From CAWIDU01 sp963835055 (GTDB lineage Bacteria > Patescibacteriota > Saccharimonadia > Saccharimonadales > UBA4665), in the NCBI GenBank assembly GCA_963835055.1, contig CAWIDU010000001.1:248001-312000 (forward strand): a stretch of 64,000 bases of DNA, in the 5' to 3' direction. Made by a program: the position numbers and the translations under genes. The notes beneath the pieces were generated by a model, which searched no databases, was not told the origin of the DNA, and was given only the letters and a program-made list of their open reading frames with translations. Below are positions 52,095 to 60,656 of this stretch, piece by piece (positions within the stretch are counted from its first letter, which is position 1; each line of letters begins with the position of its first letter).

Positions 52095-52850
52095 ATGCGA
52101 TCAAACCACAGAAACCAAGCACCATCATTAAAAAAGCCGTTGCGTGTCGCAGCCGCTACTTTAGCTCTAGTCGGCAGCGGCGTTGGTACCGCTGAAGCTG
52201 CAGCCTCGCAGAGCCGATCCAGCCAGTCAGGACCTGCTCTTGTAGAAAAGGTTCGTCAGGCGACTCGCCACGAGACGGCCACAACCTTAGACGCGCAATG
52301 GACTAGCTTAGCGCGACGTGTCCAAAACTTCGCGCATAGCCCAGCCAGCACACGGCCGGACATTCAGCTAGAAACTTTGCAGACAAATTATCATGATGGC
52401 TCAAAGGGTGAGACACTGAGCCTAACGTCTAATTTGTACGACGGTAAAGACGGTATTATGTGGGAGTATGTCATGCAAGTCGGCACGCCTGATAACGCTG
52501 TTCCTGGCGCTGATGTTGCGCCCAACAGTCTTTTCCAGATTTCACTCTATGAGAGTAAGGCGTCCCAGGTTGTCCCCGGCAGCGTGGCCCCAGCTCCACC
52601 TCCGAAGACGGTTTATGATTTCAACTTCGGCAAATCAGCAGACGGTTGGCAGATAGTGGGCGGTTATGACGCTAACGAAAGTTTCAATCTTAGCGATCCG
52701 GTGCTTCCTACTACGCAATCTATTGAAAAACACGGTCCTCTCGTCCATCAACTGATGGAGCAGGCAAACAATATGATCGATATTGTGGAAAGTGCCCGTG
52801 CAGCCGTCGGCCCGAATTTTCCAACGCATTTTCACCCGAATAATCAGTAA
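52095..52850 (+). CDS. Secreted unknown protein (251 aa)
   Basis: A signal peptide (basic 1-17, hydrophobic VAAATLALVGSGVG, cleavage near AEAAA at about 36) is followed by a hydrophilic domain with GDWQ-like beta strands (GKDGIMWEYVMQVG; LFQISLYESKASQVV). No cysteines in the mature part, no known motif. It probably lies outside the membrane. Convergent with rpsT. Confidence 0.7.
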   Translation: MRSNHRNQAPSLKKPLRVAAATLALVGSGVGTAEAAASQSRSSQSGPALVEKVRQATRHETATTLDAQWTSLARRVQNFAHSPASTRPDIQLETLQTNYHDGSKGETLSLTSNLYDGKDGIMWEYVMQVGTPDNAVPGADVAPNSLFQISLYESKASQVVPGSVAPAPPPKTVYDFNFGKSADGWQIVGGYDANESFNLSDPVLPTTQSIEKHGPLVHQLMEQANNMIDIVESARAAVGPNFPTHFHPNNQ

Positions 52851-52858
52851 AGATTCGT

Positions 52859-53179
52859 TTATTTCTTCTTGGCGGCGGGCTTTTTGGCTACGGTTTTCTT
52901 GGCAGGTGTAGTTTTGGCGGCAGCTTTCACCGGTTTGACGCCGGCGGCTTTGGCGCGGGCGGCGGCCCGGCGCTTCAGGCGAGCGGCTTTGTTCTTATGA
53001 ATAACACCCTTGTTGGCGGCGCGGTCGAGGTTGCTCTGGGCGGCGCTGTGAGATTTGGCTGACGGTGTACCGGCAAAAACCTTCAGGGCGTTGCGCAGCG
53101 AGCGTCGGGTCTTGGAGTTGCGGACGGCCGCTTTGTTAGCGGTGCGGACGCGTTTCTTGGCAGATTTGATAATGGGCAT
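52859..53179 (-). CDS. rpsT: 30S ribosomal protein S20
   Basis: 106 residues. MPIIKSAKKRVRTANKAAVR and RSLRNALKVFAG match S20. A C-terminal Lys/Ala/Pro-rich tail of about 25 residues extends the usual length (about 87), which may add rRNA contacts. Located close to holA, a common bacterial arrangement. Confidence 0.95.
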   Translation of the reverse strand: MPIIKSAKKRVRTANKAAVRNSKTRRSLRNALKVFAGTPSAKSHSAAQSNLDRAANKGVIHKNKAARLKRRAAARAKAAGVKPVKAAAKTTPAKKTVAKKPAAKKK

Positions 53180-53302
53180 CGCTCAACTATAGAGGTGAAA
53201 GTCGATTTTGTCAAAGGCCAGCGGCTGGCTTGTAAACTGTTAACGTTTATGGTAGTCTGAAAAAGAACAGTTTAAGACACAAAAATCAGGCAAAATACAG
53301 AT

Positions 53303-54991
53303 ATGGATAGCGCCAAAAAACAGCTCGCCGACAAGGCCAAATCCGCCACTAATATTTTGGTGACGGTTAGCCGCGACCCATCGGTCGACCAATTGGCGGC
53401 CTGTATCGGCCTGACGCTGTTGTTCAACAAGCTAGACAAACACACAGCGGCCGTTTTCTCTGGCCAGGTGCCATCGACGATCGAATTTCTGAAGCCGGAA
53501 GACACGCTGGAGAAGAACACCGATTCGCTGCGTGACTTCATTATCGCCCTCGACAAGAATAAGGCCGACAAGCTGCGTTACAAGGTCGAGAACGACGTGG
53601 TGCGGATCTTTATAACACCTTATCGAACGTCAATTAGTCAGGCCGACCTGGAGTTTAGCCAGGGTGACTTCAATGTAGACTTGGTGGTGGCGCTCGGCGT
53701 TTCCCGCCAAGAGGATCTCGATGAAGCCATCACCATGCACGGCCGTATCTTGCACGACGCCACCGTCGCCAGCATCAACCTCGGACAGGAGGGCGGGCTG
53801 GGTAGTATCAATTGGCACGACCAACAGGCCAGCAGCCTCAGCGAATTGGTCACTGAGCTGGCCCAGGCGTTGGGCGGCAACCTGCTCGACGAACAGATCT
53901 CAACAGCCTTATTAACCGGTATTGTCGCCGAAACCGACCGTTTCAGCAACGACAAGACCAGTTCGCAGACGATGAGTGCCAGCGCCGTATTAATGAATGC
54001 TGGCGCCAACCAACAACTAGTGGCCGCCAAGTTGGAAGAAAGTGGCGTGGCACCGACCGAAACCGCGGCGAAATCCGTCAAAAACGGTGGTAGTAGCGGT
54101 GATGACGGGGCGTTGGACATTGATCACGAAGGCCCTGGCATCGAACCCGGCAACGGGTCACAACCGCCGGCCGGACCATCCCGGGGACCAACTTTACCGC
54201 CGCCAGCTGACACACCATCGAATATACCGGGCCTGACTTTCGAGCCGCCACGGCCGCCCATCGGGCCAGCCAACAGCGGTAACTCGATCTCGCCGGGTGC
54301 CAGGTTGATGACCGAACCGCCGGCCATGGGCGGCATATTGAATGCCAACACCTTTACACAGCCTCTGGAGCCGACGACCGATCCGCTCAGCCTGCCGGCC
54401 GAAGAAGCGCCGCAAATGCTTAGCCACAGTCAGACAACTGCACCGCCGCCAATTCCTGTGCCAGCACCGCCGATCCCTATACCGGTTCCGCCGCCGCCAG
54501 CTCCTGCAGTGCCGCAGGCCAGCATTCCCTCGACAGCGGTAGACGCGCCGCATATTGCGCCCAGCACCGACATTCCAACGGCTGTTATAAATTCCGAACC
54601 AACCACGCCAGGTCAAGCCGCCTCAGCCAGCAAACCCAACCAAACCCTCAGTGATCTCGAAAGTGCCGTGCACAGCCCGCACCTCACCGGCGCCCGCGAC
54701 GAAGTCAGCCGCGCCCTGAACAGCGGCGCCGACAACAGTCTACCGAAGGCCAATCAAGCCCTCAACGCCCAGCCGCTAGGCGATCAACTACGTCCTAGCG
54801 CCTCGCCGCCAACACCTGCACCAACAGGTGCTTCACCAGCGATGGTCAATACGAATTACACGACGCCGCTGCCAGATGAGCCCGTGGCAGCCGCTGCCGA
54901 TCCCGAGGACCGGGCCAGTGGTGACCCGCCACCACCCGTGCCGCCACCAATACCGTTCCAGTTCGGCTCCAACAACGGCCCGGCGATGTAA
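53303..54991 (+). CDS. Degenerate DHH-family phosphoesterase-like protein with long Pro-rich tail
   Basis: 562 residues. Residues 1-255 follow the NrnA/RecJ DHH fold: ILVTVSRDPSVDQLAACIGL (normally HxNPDxD), VDLVVALGV, a block SINLGQEGGLGSINWHD where DHH should be, and GIVAETDRFSNDKTSSQTM. The DHH triad and first metal motif are missing, so catalysis is doubtful. Residues about 265-562 are disordered and rich in Pro/Ala, with a short helical piece (LSDLESAVHSPHLTGARDEV). It may bind oligonucleotides or serve as a scaffold. Next to truB. Confidence 0.75.
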   Translation: MDSAKKQLADKAKSATNILVTVSRDPSVDQLAACIGLTLLFNKLDKHTAAVFSGQVPSTIEFLKPEDTLEKNTDSLRDFIIALDKNKADKLRYKVENDVVRIFITPYRTSISQADLEFSQGDFNVDLVVALGVSRQEDLDEAITMHGRILHDATVASINLGQEGGLGSINWHDQQASSLSELVTELAQALGGNLLDEQISTALLTGIVAETDRFSNDKTSSQTMSASAVLMNAGANQQLVAAKLEESGVAPTETAAKSVKNGGSSGDDGALDIDHEGPGIEPGNGSQPPAGPSRGPTLPPPADTPSNIPGLTFEPPRPPIGPANSGNSISPGARLMTEPPAMGGILNANTFTQPLEPTTDPLSLPAEEAPQMLSHSQTTAPPPIPVPAPPIPIPVPPPPAPAVPQASIPSTAVDAPHIAPSTDIPTAVINSEPTTPGQAASASKPNQTLSDLESAVHSPHLTGARDEVSRALNSGADNSLPKANQALNAQPLGDQLRPSASPPTPAPTGASPAMVNTNYTTPLPDEPVAAAADPEDRASGDPPPPVPPPIPFQFGSNNGPAM

Positions 54992-55000
54992 ACTGTTAGC

Positions 55001-55699
55001 ATGACTGGTGTTTTGTTAGTCGATAAACCGGCCGGTTGGACGAGTTTCGACGCCGTGAATTATATCCGCAAGCTGGTCGCCGAAAGCGAAGGCAAACGGC
55101 CCAAACAGGTCAAAGTCGGCCACGCCGGCACCCTCGACCCGTTCGCCACCGGCTTATTAATAATTTTAGTCGGCAAAGAATACACTCGCCGCGCTGCAGA
55201 ATTCAGTAAACTCGATAAAACCTACGAAGTGACCATGAAACTGGGCGAAACCAGCTCCACCGGCGACCCGGAAGGCGAAATCACCCCAGTTTCCCACCGC
55301 GAGCCGACGAGGGAAGAGTTAGAAAAAGCTCTCGCCAAATTCTCCGGCGAAATCTCGCAGACGCCGCCAGCTTTCTCGGCCATCAAGGTCAACGGCCAAC
55401 GAGCCTACAAACTCGCCAGAGCAGGTCAAGACGTCAAATTGGAAGCCCGAAAAGTCACGATTAACAGATTAGAATTAACCAATTACAAGTTTCCCATCGT
55501 CCAATTTACCACTGACGTTTCCAGCGGCACCTACATACGTAGCCTCGTCGAAGACATCGGTAAAAGTCTGGAAACCGGTGCTTATACAACAGAGCTGAAA
55601 CGGACGAAAATCGGAGAATTCTTGATCAACAAAGCAGATGAGCTGGCCAAACTTGATCTTGATAGATTGTCGGAAAGTTTATATAATTTGCCACTATGA
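55001..55699 (+). CDS. truB: tRNA pseudouridine-55 synthase
   Basis: 232 residues. GVLLVDKPAGWTSFD, catalytic Asp in KVGHAGTLDPFATGLL, TYEVTMKLGETSSTGDPEG, and SSGTYIRSLVEDIG. Shorter than the 300-residue E. coli enzyme because the C-terminal PUA domain is missing, as in several reduced genomes. It modifies U55 in the tRNA T loop. TAAACT ends 6 bases before the ATG. rpsO and pnp lie downstream as in many bacteria. Confidence 0.95.
   Translation: MTGVLLVDKPAGWTSFDAVNYIRKLVAESEGKRPKQVKVGHAGTLDPFATGLLIILVGKEYTRRAAEFSKLDKTYEVTMKLGETSSTGDPEGEITPVSHREPTREELEKALAKFSGEISQTPPAFSAIKVNGQRAYKLARAGQDVKLEARKVTINRLELTNYKFPIVQFTTDVSSGTYIRSLVEDIGKSLETGAYTTELKRTKIGEFLINKADELAKLDLDRLSESLYNLPL
55682..55687 (+). 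promoter_or_regulatory. -10 box (TATAAT) inside the truB 3' end
   Basis: Perfect hexamer ending 8 bases before the ATG at 55696. It supports the small gene that follows. Confidence 0.6.
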
Positions 55700-55914
55700 A
55701 GGCTGAAGCACTTTCGATGAGAGGAGTTACCAGAGAAGGTATGTCAATGTTGCTCTGTTGCCAGACTCCGGTAATCTTTTTGGCTGGATTAACTCTCGCC
55801 GCCACCGGTGTTGTTTCGCCTGTCGAAGGAGCGTTTATTTCATCTGCGGGGCTCGCTGGAGGTGGAGCGGGCATTCTACTTAACCCCGAATTCGATCAAG
55901 CCCAAGCTGAATAA
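55696..55914 (+). CDS. Small hydrophobic protein (72 aa)
   Basis: Two hydrophobic stretches (about 18-40 and 45-62) with Gly-rich turns (GLAGGGAGILLN) and an acidic tail. The first four bases overlap truB, and a perfect -10 precedes it. It could be a membrane peptide; no family recognised. Confidence 0.55.
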   Translation: MKAEALSMRGVTREGMSMLLCCQTPVIFLAGLTLAATGVVSPVEGAFISSAGLAGGGAGILLNPEFDQAQAE

Positions 55915-55940
55915 ATTTCTGGGATTTTGAACTGTATAGC

Positions 55941-55969
55941 TTGTAAAAAGTATCTTTTTGTAATATAAT
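55941..55969 (+). promoter_or_regulatory. Promoter TTGTAA-17-TATAAT
   Basis: The -10 ends 7 bases before the ATG at 55977. Confidence 0.6.
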
Positions 55970-55976
55970 AAACATT

Positions 55977-56642
55977 ATGACTGGACCGGAGATAGGAACT
56001 CAACGCGTAAGCGAAGAGCAAGTTACTGAGCTGATTAGGGCAATGCAATTAATTGAGCCTTACTGTAGCCCAGATACATATGCTGATGGTTTAGACTCTG
56101 TGTCCTACAGTTATGACGCGGATGATATAAAAACTGAATTTGTGGTATATAGCGCCGACCCTGATTTACAGTCAGTCGATGAGGTGGATGCAGGCTTGGG
56201 CAGCAGTAAAATATATCGTCTTATGCGTACCGAAATCACACAAGAAGTTTCGGGTATCTGCATAGAAACAGTTAGGGATTACTCAATCAGTCTATATGAT
56301 GATGGTACACCAATTGAGGCCGAGCCTGTTATTACAAATGATTTTTATGTCTCAAGTGACAGTGGCATAAACTGGGAACGCTCACGAAACTTAGTTCAGC
56401 AAAAAAGCCTGGAACTAATCAAGATGCTTGGAGCTAAGAAGGATGATGGCAAAGAAGATCCTGAAAGGGATCAAGAGATCGATAGGTTAAATGCTGAGAT
56501 CTCCGATCTCCAAGCCAAGGACCACGAATTTGAACGAGCTATGGGTAGTAGCACAGAATATAACCAGGCCGAGCACGTCAAGCTCATGGGTTACGTTCAT
56601 GCGATTTACGAGTGGCTCGGCATTGAGCCTGAGGCTGAATAA
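55977..56642 (+). CDS. Unknown protein (221 aa), AT-rich
   Basis: The N-terminal two-thirds is beta-rich and acidic (YSYDADDIKTEFVVYSADPDL). The C-terminal third has a coiled coil (QEIDRLNAEISDLQAKDHEF) and a final helix (YVHAIYEWLGIEPEAE). AT-rich compared with truB and pnp, suggesting import. Its end resembles the tail region of the small gene before it at DNA level (CTGAATAAATTTCTGG follows both). No known family. Confidence 0.65.
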   Translation: MTGPEIGTQRVSEEQVTELIRAMQLIEPYCSPDTYADGLDSVSYSYDADDIKTEFVVYSADPDLQSVDEVDAGLGSSKIYRLMRTEITQEVSGICIETVRDYSISLYDDGTPIEAEPVITNDFYVSSDSGINWERSRNLVQQKSLELIKMLGAKKDDGKEDPERDQEIDRLNAEISDLQAKDHEFERAMGSSTEYNQAEHVKLMGYVHAIYEWLGIEPEAE

Positions 56643-56680
56643 ATTTCTGGAATTCTGAGCTTGCTTTATGGTGCGTCATC

Positions 56681-56689
56681 TGTTAAAAT
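56681..56689 (+). promoter_or_regulatory. Extended -10 (TGTTAAAAT) of rpsO
   Basis: Ends 9 bases before the ATG at 56699. Confidence 0.6.
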
Positions 56690-56698
56690 GTCTGGACA

Positions 56699-56965
56699 AT
56701 GATTTCTAGTGAGAAGAAAGCTGCGGCTATCAAGAGCACGCAGTTGCACAAGGACGATACTGGCAGCCCGGCCGCGCAAGTCGCCGTGCTGACGGAGCGC
56801 ATCAAGGAATTGACGGCTCACGTCCAAACGCAGAAGCATGATTTCATGGCCCGCCGCGGGCTGTTGCAAATGGTCGGCCAACGTCGCCGTTTACTCCGTT
56901 ATATCGCCAAGGAAGATAGCCAGAAATATTTAGATTTGATCAAGCAGCTCGGTATTCGCCGCTAA
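56699..56965 (+). CDS. rpsO: 30S ribosomal protein S15
   Basis: 88 residues, full length. DTGSPAAQVAVLTERIKELT, HKHDF-like TQKHDFMARRGLLQMVGQRRRLLRYI and a final LIKQLGIRR match S15. Binds the 16S rRNA central domain. Followed by pnp after 165 bases with a structured leader. Confidence 0.96.
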   Translation: MISSEKKAAAIKSTQLHKDDTGSPAAQVAVLTERIKELTAHVQTQKHDFMARRGLLQMVGQRRRLLRYIAKEDSQKYLDLIKQLGIRR

Positions 56966-57021
56966 GGCCGCAGTCGGATTTTGAATTATCGATTCTAGAA
57001 TTAATTTCTAAAATCCATAAT

Positions 57022-57039
57022 CTAGAATCAAGATTCTAG
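57022..57039. repeat. 18-base palindrome between rpsO and pnp
   Basis: CTAGAATC-AA-GATTCTAG. A further GATTCTAGAATT lies at about 56991. No T-run follows, so it is not a standard terminator; it may be a hairpin at the mRNA end or a protein site. Confidence 0.6.
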
Positions 57040-57053
57040 CCCATTAATTAAGT

Positions 57054-57110
57054 GTAGGTGATGGAGCACAGGTTTCCGCGGATAGCGGACACTTGCACCT
57101 CGTTACCTAC
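57054..57110 (+). ncRNA. Structured leader RNA before pnp
   Basis: An outer helix GTAGGT (57054-57059) pairs with ACCTAC (57105-57110). Inside it AGGT (57070-57073) pairs with ACCT (57097-57100) and TCCGC (57075-57079) pairs with GCGGA (57085-57089). It ends 20 bases before the pnp ATG, with GGAAAAGGAA between. In other bacteria PNPase represses its own mRNA through a leader hairpin; a similar role is inferred. Confidence 0.55.
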
Positions 57111-57130
57111 GGAAAAGGAACTGAGATATT

Positions 57131-59296
57131 ATGGCAGAAACCATAAACCCTTTCGGTAAGAAAATTATTAAAGTCGAGACAGAATTCTGTGGTCGGCCAT
57201 TAAGTCTGGAAATCAATCGGGTTGGCTTCCGGTCTGATGCTAGTGTTATCGTGCGCTACGGTGACACCGTGGTGCTCGGTACGGCGATGGTTAGCCAGAA
57301 ACGGCTGGAAGGCTTCGATTACTTCCCGCTGAGCATTGATTACGAAGAGCGTTTCTACGCGGCCGGCAAGATCAGCGGCTCGCGGTTTATTAAGAGAGAA
57401 GGGCGACCGAGTGATGACGCCATCTTGATTGGACGCCTGATTGACCGGCCGATTCGACCGCTGTGGCCCAAGGGTTATCGGCACGAAGTGCAGGGTGTGG
57501 CCACCATGCTGAGCCTGGATCCAGCTTTCCGCCCAGATATTATCGCCATGATTGCTATGAGTGCCGCCTTCAGCCTGACGGGCGCGCCGTTCGACGGTCC
57601 GGTGGCTGGTCTGCGGGTTGGTTATGACGAAGACGGCAAGCTGGCGGCTTTCCTATCAGCCGAGCAGCTCAATAAGGGCGGCCTCGACCTGGTGGTAGCC
57701 GGTACCAAAGACGGAATTATGATGGTCGAAGCCGGCGCTGACGAGGTGCCGGAAGAGAAAGTGGCCGAAGGGCTGGAGTTCGCTTTCCGCGAAATGCAGC
57801 CAGCCATTAAGCTGCAAGAGGAACTGGTCGCCAAGGTTGGTGTTACCAAGCAGGAATACGAGCTAGATTTACCCGATGAATCGATTCAGTCAGCCGTCGA
57901 CCTGTGGCTGGAAGGCAAATTGGGCGACGATTTGCGCAAACCATATCCGGAACGCAATGTTCTGGTCCAAACTCTGCGCAACGAAGCCCACGCCGAGTTC
58001 AAGAAGAAGTTAGGCGACGAAGATTATGCCGCCCAGCGGCAGGATTATGATGACGCTTTCACGCTAGCCGTCCACAAGGATGTCCGCGAGGGCATAGTGA
58101 AGCACCAGACGCGCCCCGATGGCCGCAAGCTGGACGAAATTCGCCAGCTGAGCAGTGAAGTCAGCCTGCTGCCGCGAGCCCACGGCTCCAGCCTGTTCAC
58201 CCGTGGCATGACCCAGGCCTTGAATATTGTCACCCTGGCGCCGCTGAGTTATGTACAGATGGTCGACACCATGGAGCGCAGCGAAGACCGCCGTTACATG
58301 CATCATTACAACGCACCCGGCTACACTGTCGGCGAAGTTCGCCGCCTGAGCGGCCCGGGCCGGCGCGAAATTGGCCACGGCTATCTGGCGGAGCGAGCTT
58401 TGTCATCCGTTTTGCCGAGTGAAGCTGATTTCCCCTATGCCATCCGTTCGGTTACCGAAATCATGTCCCAGAACGGCTCGACCAGCATGGCTGCCACCTG
58501 TTCCAGCTGTCTGGCGCTGATGGACGCTGGCGTGCCGATTACTGCTCCGGTCAGCGGCATCGCCATGGGCCTGATGCTTGACGGTGATAAGCCGTTCATC
58601 ATGAGCGACATCGCCGACGCCGAAGATTTCGCCGGTGACATGGACTTCAAGACGGCTGGCACCAGCAAGGGCATTACGGCCCTGCAAATGGATATGAAAG
58701 TCCATGGCCTGCCCGTTGAAACTTTGAAGCAAGCCCTAGAGCAGGGTAAAACCGGCCGGGCTGCCATCCTGAAACACATGCTGGAAACACTGCCCGCAGC
58801 CCGCAAGGAAATGAGCCCTTACGCACCGCGCGTCGAAGCAATTCATATTAATCCCGACAAAATCCGTGAAGTTATCGGCAAAGGCGGCGAAGTCATCCAG
58901 AAGATTACTGGTGAAACCGGCGCCGAGATTGATATCAAAGACGACGGCACGGTGATGATCGCCAGTCCTGACGGCAAAAGCATCGATGCCGCCAAAGAAT
59001 GGATTATGAGCATCGTGGCTGAGCCGGAAGTCGGCAAGATTTACGTCGACAAGCCGGTGGTCAGCGTCATGGACTTCGGTGCTTTCGTCCAAATCATGCC
59101 CGGCAAAGATGGCCTGGTGCACATTAGTGAGCTGTCCGAAGAGCGCGTCGGCAAAACCAGCGACGTCGTCAAAGAAGGTGACAAAGTCACGGTTAAACTA
59201 GTGGCTATCGACGACCGCGGCCGCCTGCAACTGAGCATGAAAGCCGCCCAGCGCGAACTGAACGATAAGAAGAAAGACAATGATCCCAAGAATTGA
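57131..59296 (+). CDS. pnp: Polyribonucleotide nucleotidyltransferase (PNPase)
   Basis: 721 residues. Two RNase PH domains (first: VIVRYGDTVVLGTAMVS and REGRPSDDAILIGRLIDRP; second: SSLFTRGMTQALN, TSMAATCSSCLALMDAG, and GDMDFKTAGTSKGITALQMD), then KH (VIGKGGEVIQKITGETG) and S1 (VMDFGAFVQIMPGKDGLVHISEL). It degrades RNA 3' to 5' with phosphate. AAAAGGAA is the ribosome site. The 3' end overlaps the next gene by 17 bases. Confidence 0.97.
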   Translation: MAETINPFGKKIIKVETEFCGRPLSLEINRVGFRSDASVIVRYGDTVVLGTAMVSQKRLEGFDYFPLSIDYEERFYAAGKISGSRFIKREGRPSDDAILIGRLIDRPIRPLWPKGYRHEVQGVATMLSLDPAFRPDIIAMIAMSAAFSLTGAPFDGPVAGLRVGYDEDGKLAAFLSAEQLNKGGLDLVVAGTKDGIMMVEAGADEVPEEKVAEGLEFAFREMQPAIKLQEELVAKVGVTKQEYELDLPDESIQSAVDLWLEGKLGDDLRKPYPERNVLVQTLRNEAHAEFKKKLGDEDYAAQRQDYDDAFTLAVHKDVREGIVKHQTRPDGRKLDEIRQLSSEVSLLPRAHGSSLFTRGMTQALNIVTLAPLSYVQMVDTMERSEDRRYMHHYNAPGYTVGEVRRLSGPGRREIGHGYLAERALSSVLPSEADFPYAIRSVTEIMSQNGSTSMAATCSSCLALMDAGVPITAPVSGIAMGLMLDGDKPFIMSDIADAEDFAGDMDFKTAGTSKGITALQMDMKVHGLPVETLKQALEQGKTGRAAILKHMLETLPAARKEMSPYAPRVEAIHINPDKIREVIGKGGEVIQKITGETGAEIDIKDDGTVMIASPDGKSIDAAKEWIMSIVAEPEVGKIYVDKPVVSVMDFGAFVQIMPGKDGLVHISELSEERVGKTSDVVKEGDKVTVKLVAIDDRGRLQLSMKAAQRELNDKKKDNDPKN

Positions 59297-59480
59297 CCGC
59301 TGGCATAAGACAAGGTCCGGACTACTGTTTTTCGCGGTGATCGAATTTGCCATTGCCTATGCTTTCGTCAGCCTGGCCATCAACCGCGGCAGCCTGTGGT
59401 ACTACCTGTTGACCCTGATTTTCCTGGTCGGCGCGCTGCAGAATTTGTTCAAATTTATCGGGAGCTTCAAGCGTGGTTAA
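59280..59480 (+). CDS. Small two-helix membrane protein (66 aa)
   Basis: Helices at about 14-34 and 40-60, basic ends (PRIDRWHKTR; FKRG). It starts inside the pnp end and overlaps the GNAT gene by 8 bases, so it is part of the operon. No family recognised. Confidence 0.65.
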   Translation: MIPRIDRWHKTRSGLLFFAVIEFAIAYAFVSLAINRGSLWYYLLTLIFLVGALQNLFKFIGSFKRG

Positions 59481-60066
59481 TCCGGTTGAAACTGCAGAAC
59501 GGTTACCGGCGCCGCCTTACCCTCAGGTCTTGGGAGTTGAAGATCAACCCGGCATCTTTCTTCGACTCGTCGATGAAAGCGATGTGTCCGAGCTTGGCCG
59601 GCACTATAGTTCTAACCTCGGGTACATTGCTAAATACCAACACGGTTGGGAAGACGGCAGCCCGGACGCTACCCCAACTAGGGTGGGTCAAACGATTACT
59701 GCCATGAGGGCCGGAACAGCTATCCAATATTTAATCATTGAAAAAGATGACACCGAAAAAGGGAAGATAGTCGGAGAAGTTTCATTATTTGAAATGGATA
59801 CTGCCGCCCAAACGGCGCATGGCGGTTATTTATTGGCCGAATCAGCCAGTGGACATGGCTATGCCCGTAGTTCGACGCGCGCCTTACTGCAGTATGCCAC
59901 CCGTGATCTTGGTATTCACAAGGTGTTCTTCGACATTGAGCCGGCCAACACGGGGAGCGTCAAGCTGACTGAAAGTCTAGGGGCCAAGAAAACTGGTCAT
60001 ATTCGTGTAGTCATTGACGGAGACCGGAAATTTAGGTATTCACGATGGGAGCTTGACCTTGGCTAA
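59473..60066 (+). CDS. GNAT acetyltransferase, RimJ/RimL type
   Basis: 197 residues. FLRLVDESDVSELGRHYSSN at the start of the fold, GYLLAESASGHGYARSSTRAL (acetyl-CoA loop), and FFDIEPANTGSVKLTESLGAKKTGH at the end. It likely acetylates a protein N-terminus or small amine. Overlaps the UDG gene by 8 bases. Confidence 0.88.
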   Translation: MVNPVETAERLPAPPYPQVLGVEDQPGIFLRLVDESDVSELGRHYSSNLGYIAKYQHGWEDGSPDATPTRVGQTITAMRAGTAIQYLIIEKDDTEKGKIVGEVSLFEMDTAAQTAHGGYLLAESASGHGYARSSTRALLQYATRDLGIHKVFFDIEPANTGSVKLTESLGAKKTGHIRVVIDGDRKFRYSRWELDLG

Positions 60067-60643
60067 GACTAAGCAGCAGCAATTGGACGACATTAAACAA
60101 CAGATCCTAGACGATGATCCGGTGCCAGAGCTGAGGCAGGGTGCCACGCAACTGGTGTTCGCCGACGGTGACGCCGAGGCGGACTTGGTTTTCATCGGCG
60201 AGGCGCCGGGCAAGAACGAAGACCAGCAGGGCAAACCATTTGTAGGTGCGGCCGGCAAGTTTCTCGACCAAATGTTAGACATGATCGGCTTGAAAAGGAG
60301 TGATATTTATATCACCAACATCGTTAAATACCGGCCGGCCAACAACCGCGACCCATATCCCGAAGAGAAGAGCGCTTTCATGCCCTATCTCGAGTCCCAA
60401 CTGGAAGTTATTCAGCCCAAGCTGGTTATCACGCTTGGCCGCCATAGCCTGAATTGCTTCCTGCCGGACTTGAGCATTAGCCAGGTGCACGGTCAGGCTA
60501 AAAGATATCACGGAAGAGTTTATCTTCCTCTGTTCCACCCAGCGGCGGCGCTGTATAACGGCGCTATGCGTCAGACATTAATTGATGATTTCGCCCTAAT
60601 CCCACTTATTCATTCAGAAAATTTAATATTACATTCGCATTAG
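60059..60643 (+). CDS. Family 4-like uracil-DNA glycosylase without Fe-S cysteines
   Basis: 194 residues from TTG at 60059 with GGGAG upstream; an ATG at 60014 lies inside the GNAT gene. Motif A GEAPGKNEDQQGKPFVG and motif B LFHPAAALYN match family 4. The four cysteines that hold the 4Fe-4S cluster in this family are absent: the only cysteine in the chain is in HSLNCFLPD. The N-terminal CxxC region is replaced by Asp-rich sequence. It probably excises uracil from DNA. Confidence 0.85.
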   Translation: MAKTKQQQLDDIKQQILDDDPVPELRQGATQLVFADGDAEADLVFIGEAPGKNEDQQGKPFVGAAGKFLDQMLDMIGLKRSDIYITNIVKYRPANNRDPYPEEKSAFMPYLESQLEVIQPKLVITLGRHSLNCFLPDLSISQVHGQAKRYHGRVYLPLFHPAAALYNGAMRQTLIDDFALIPLIHSENLILHSH

Positions 60644-60656
60644 AGAAAGGAAATCT

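Noticed and set aside
57054..57110. tRNA-like gene before pnp
   Set aside because: No anticodon arm or T loop; it is a nested hairpin close to the start codon.
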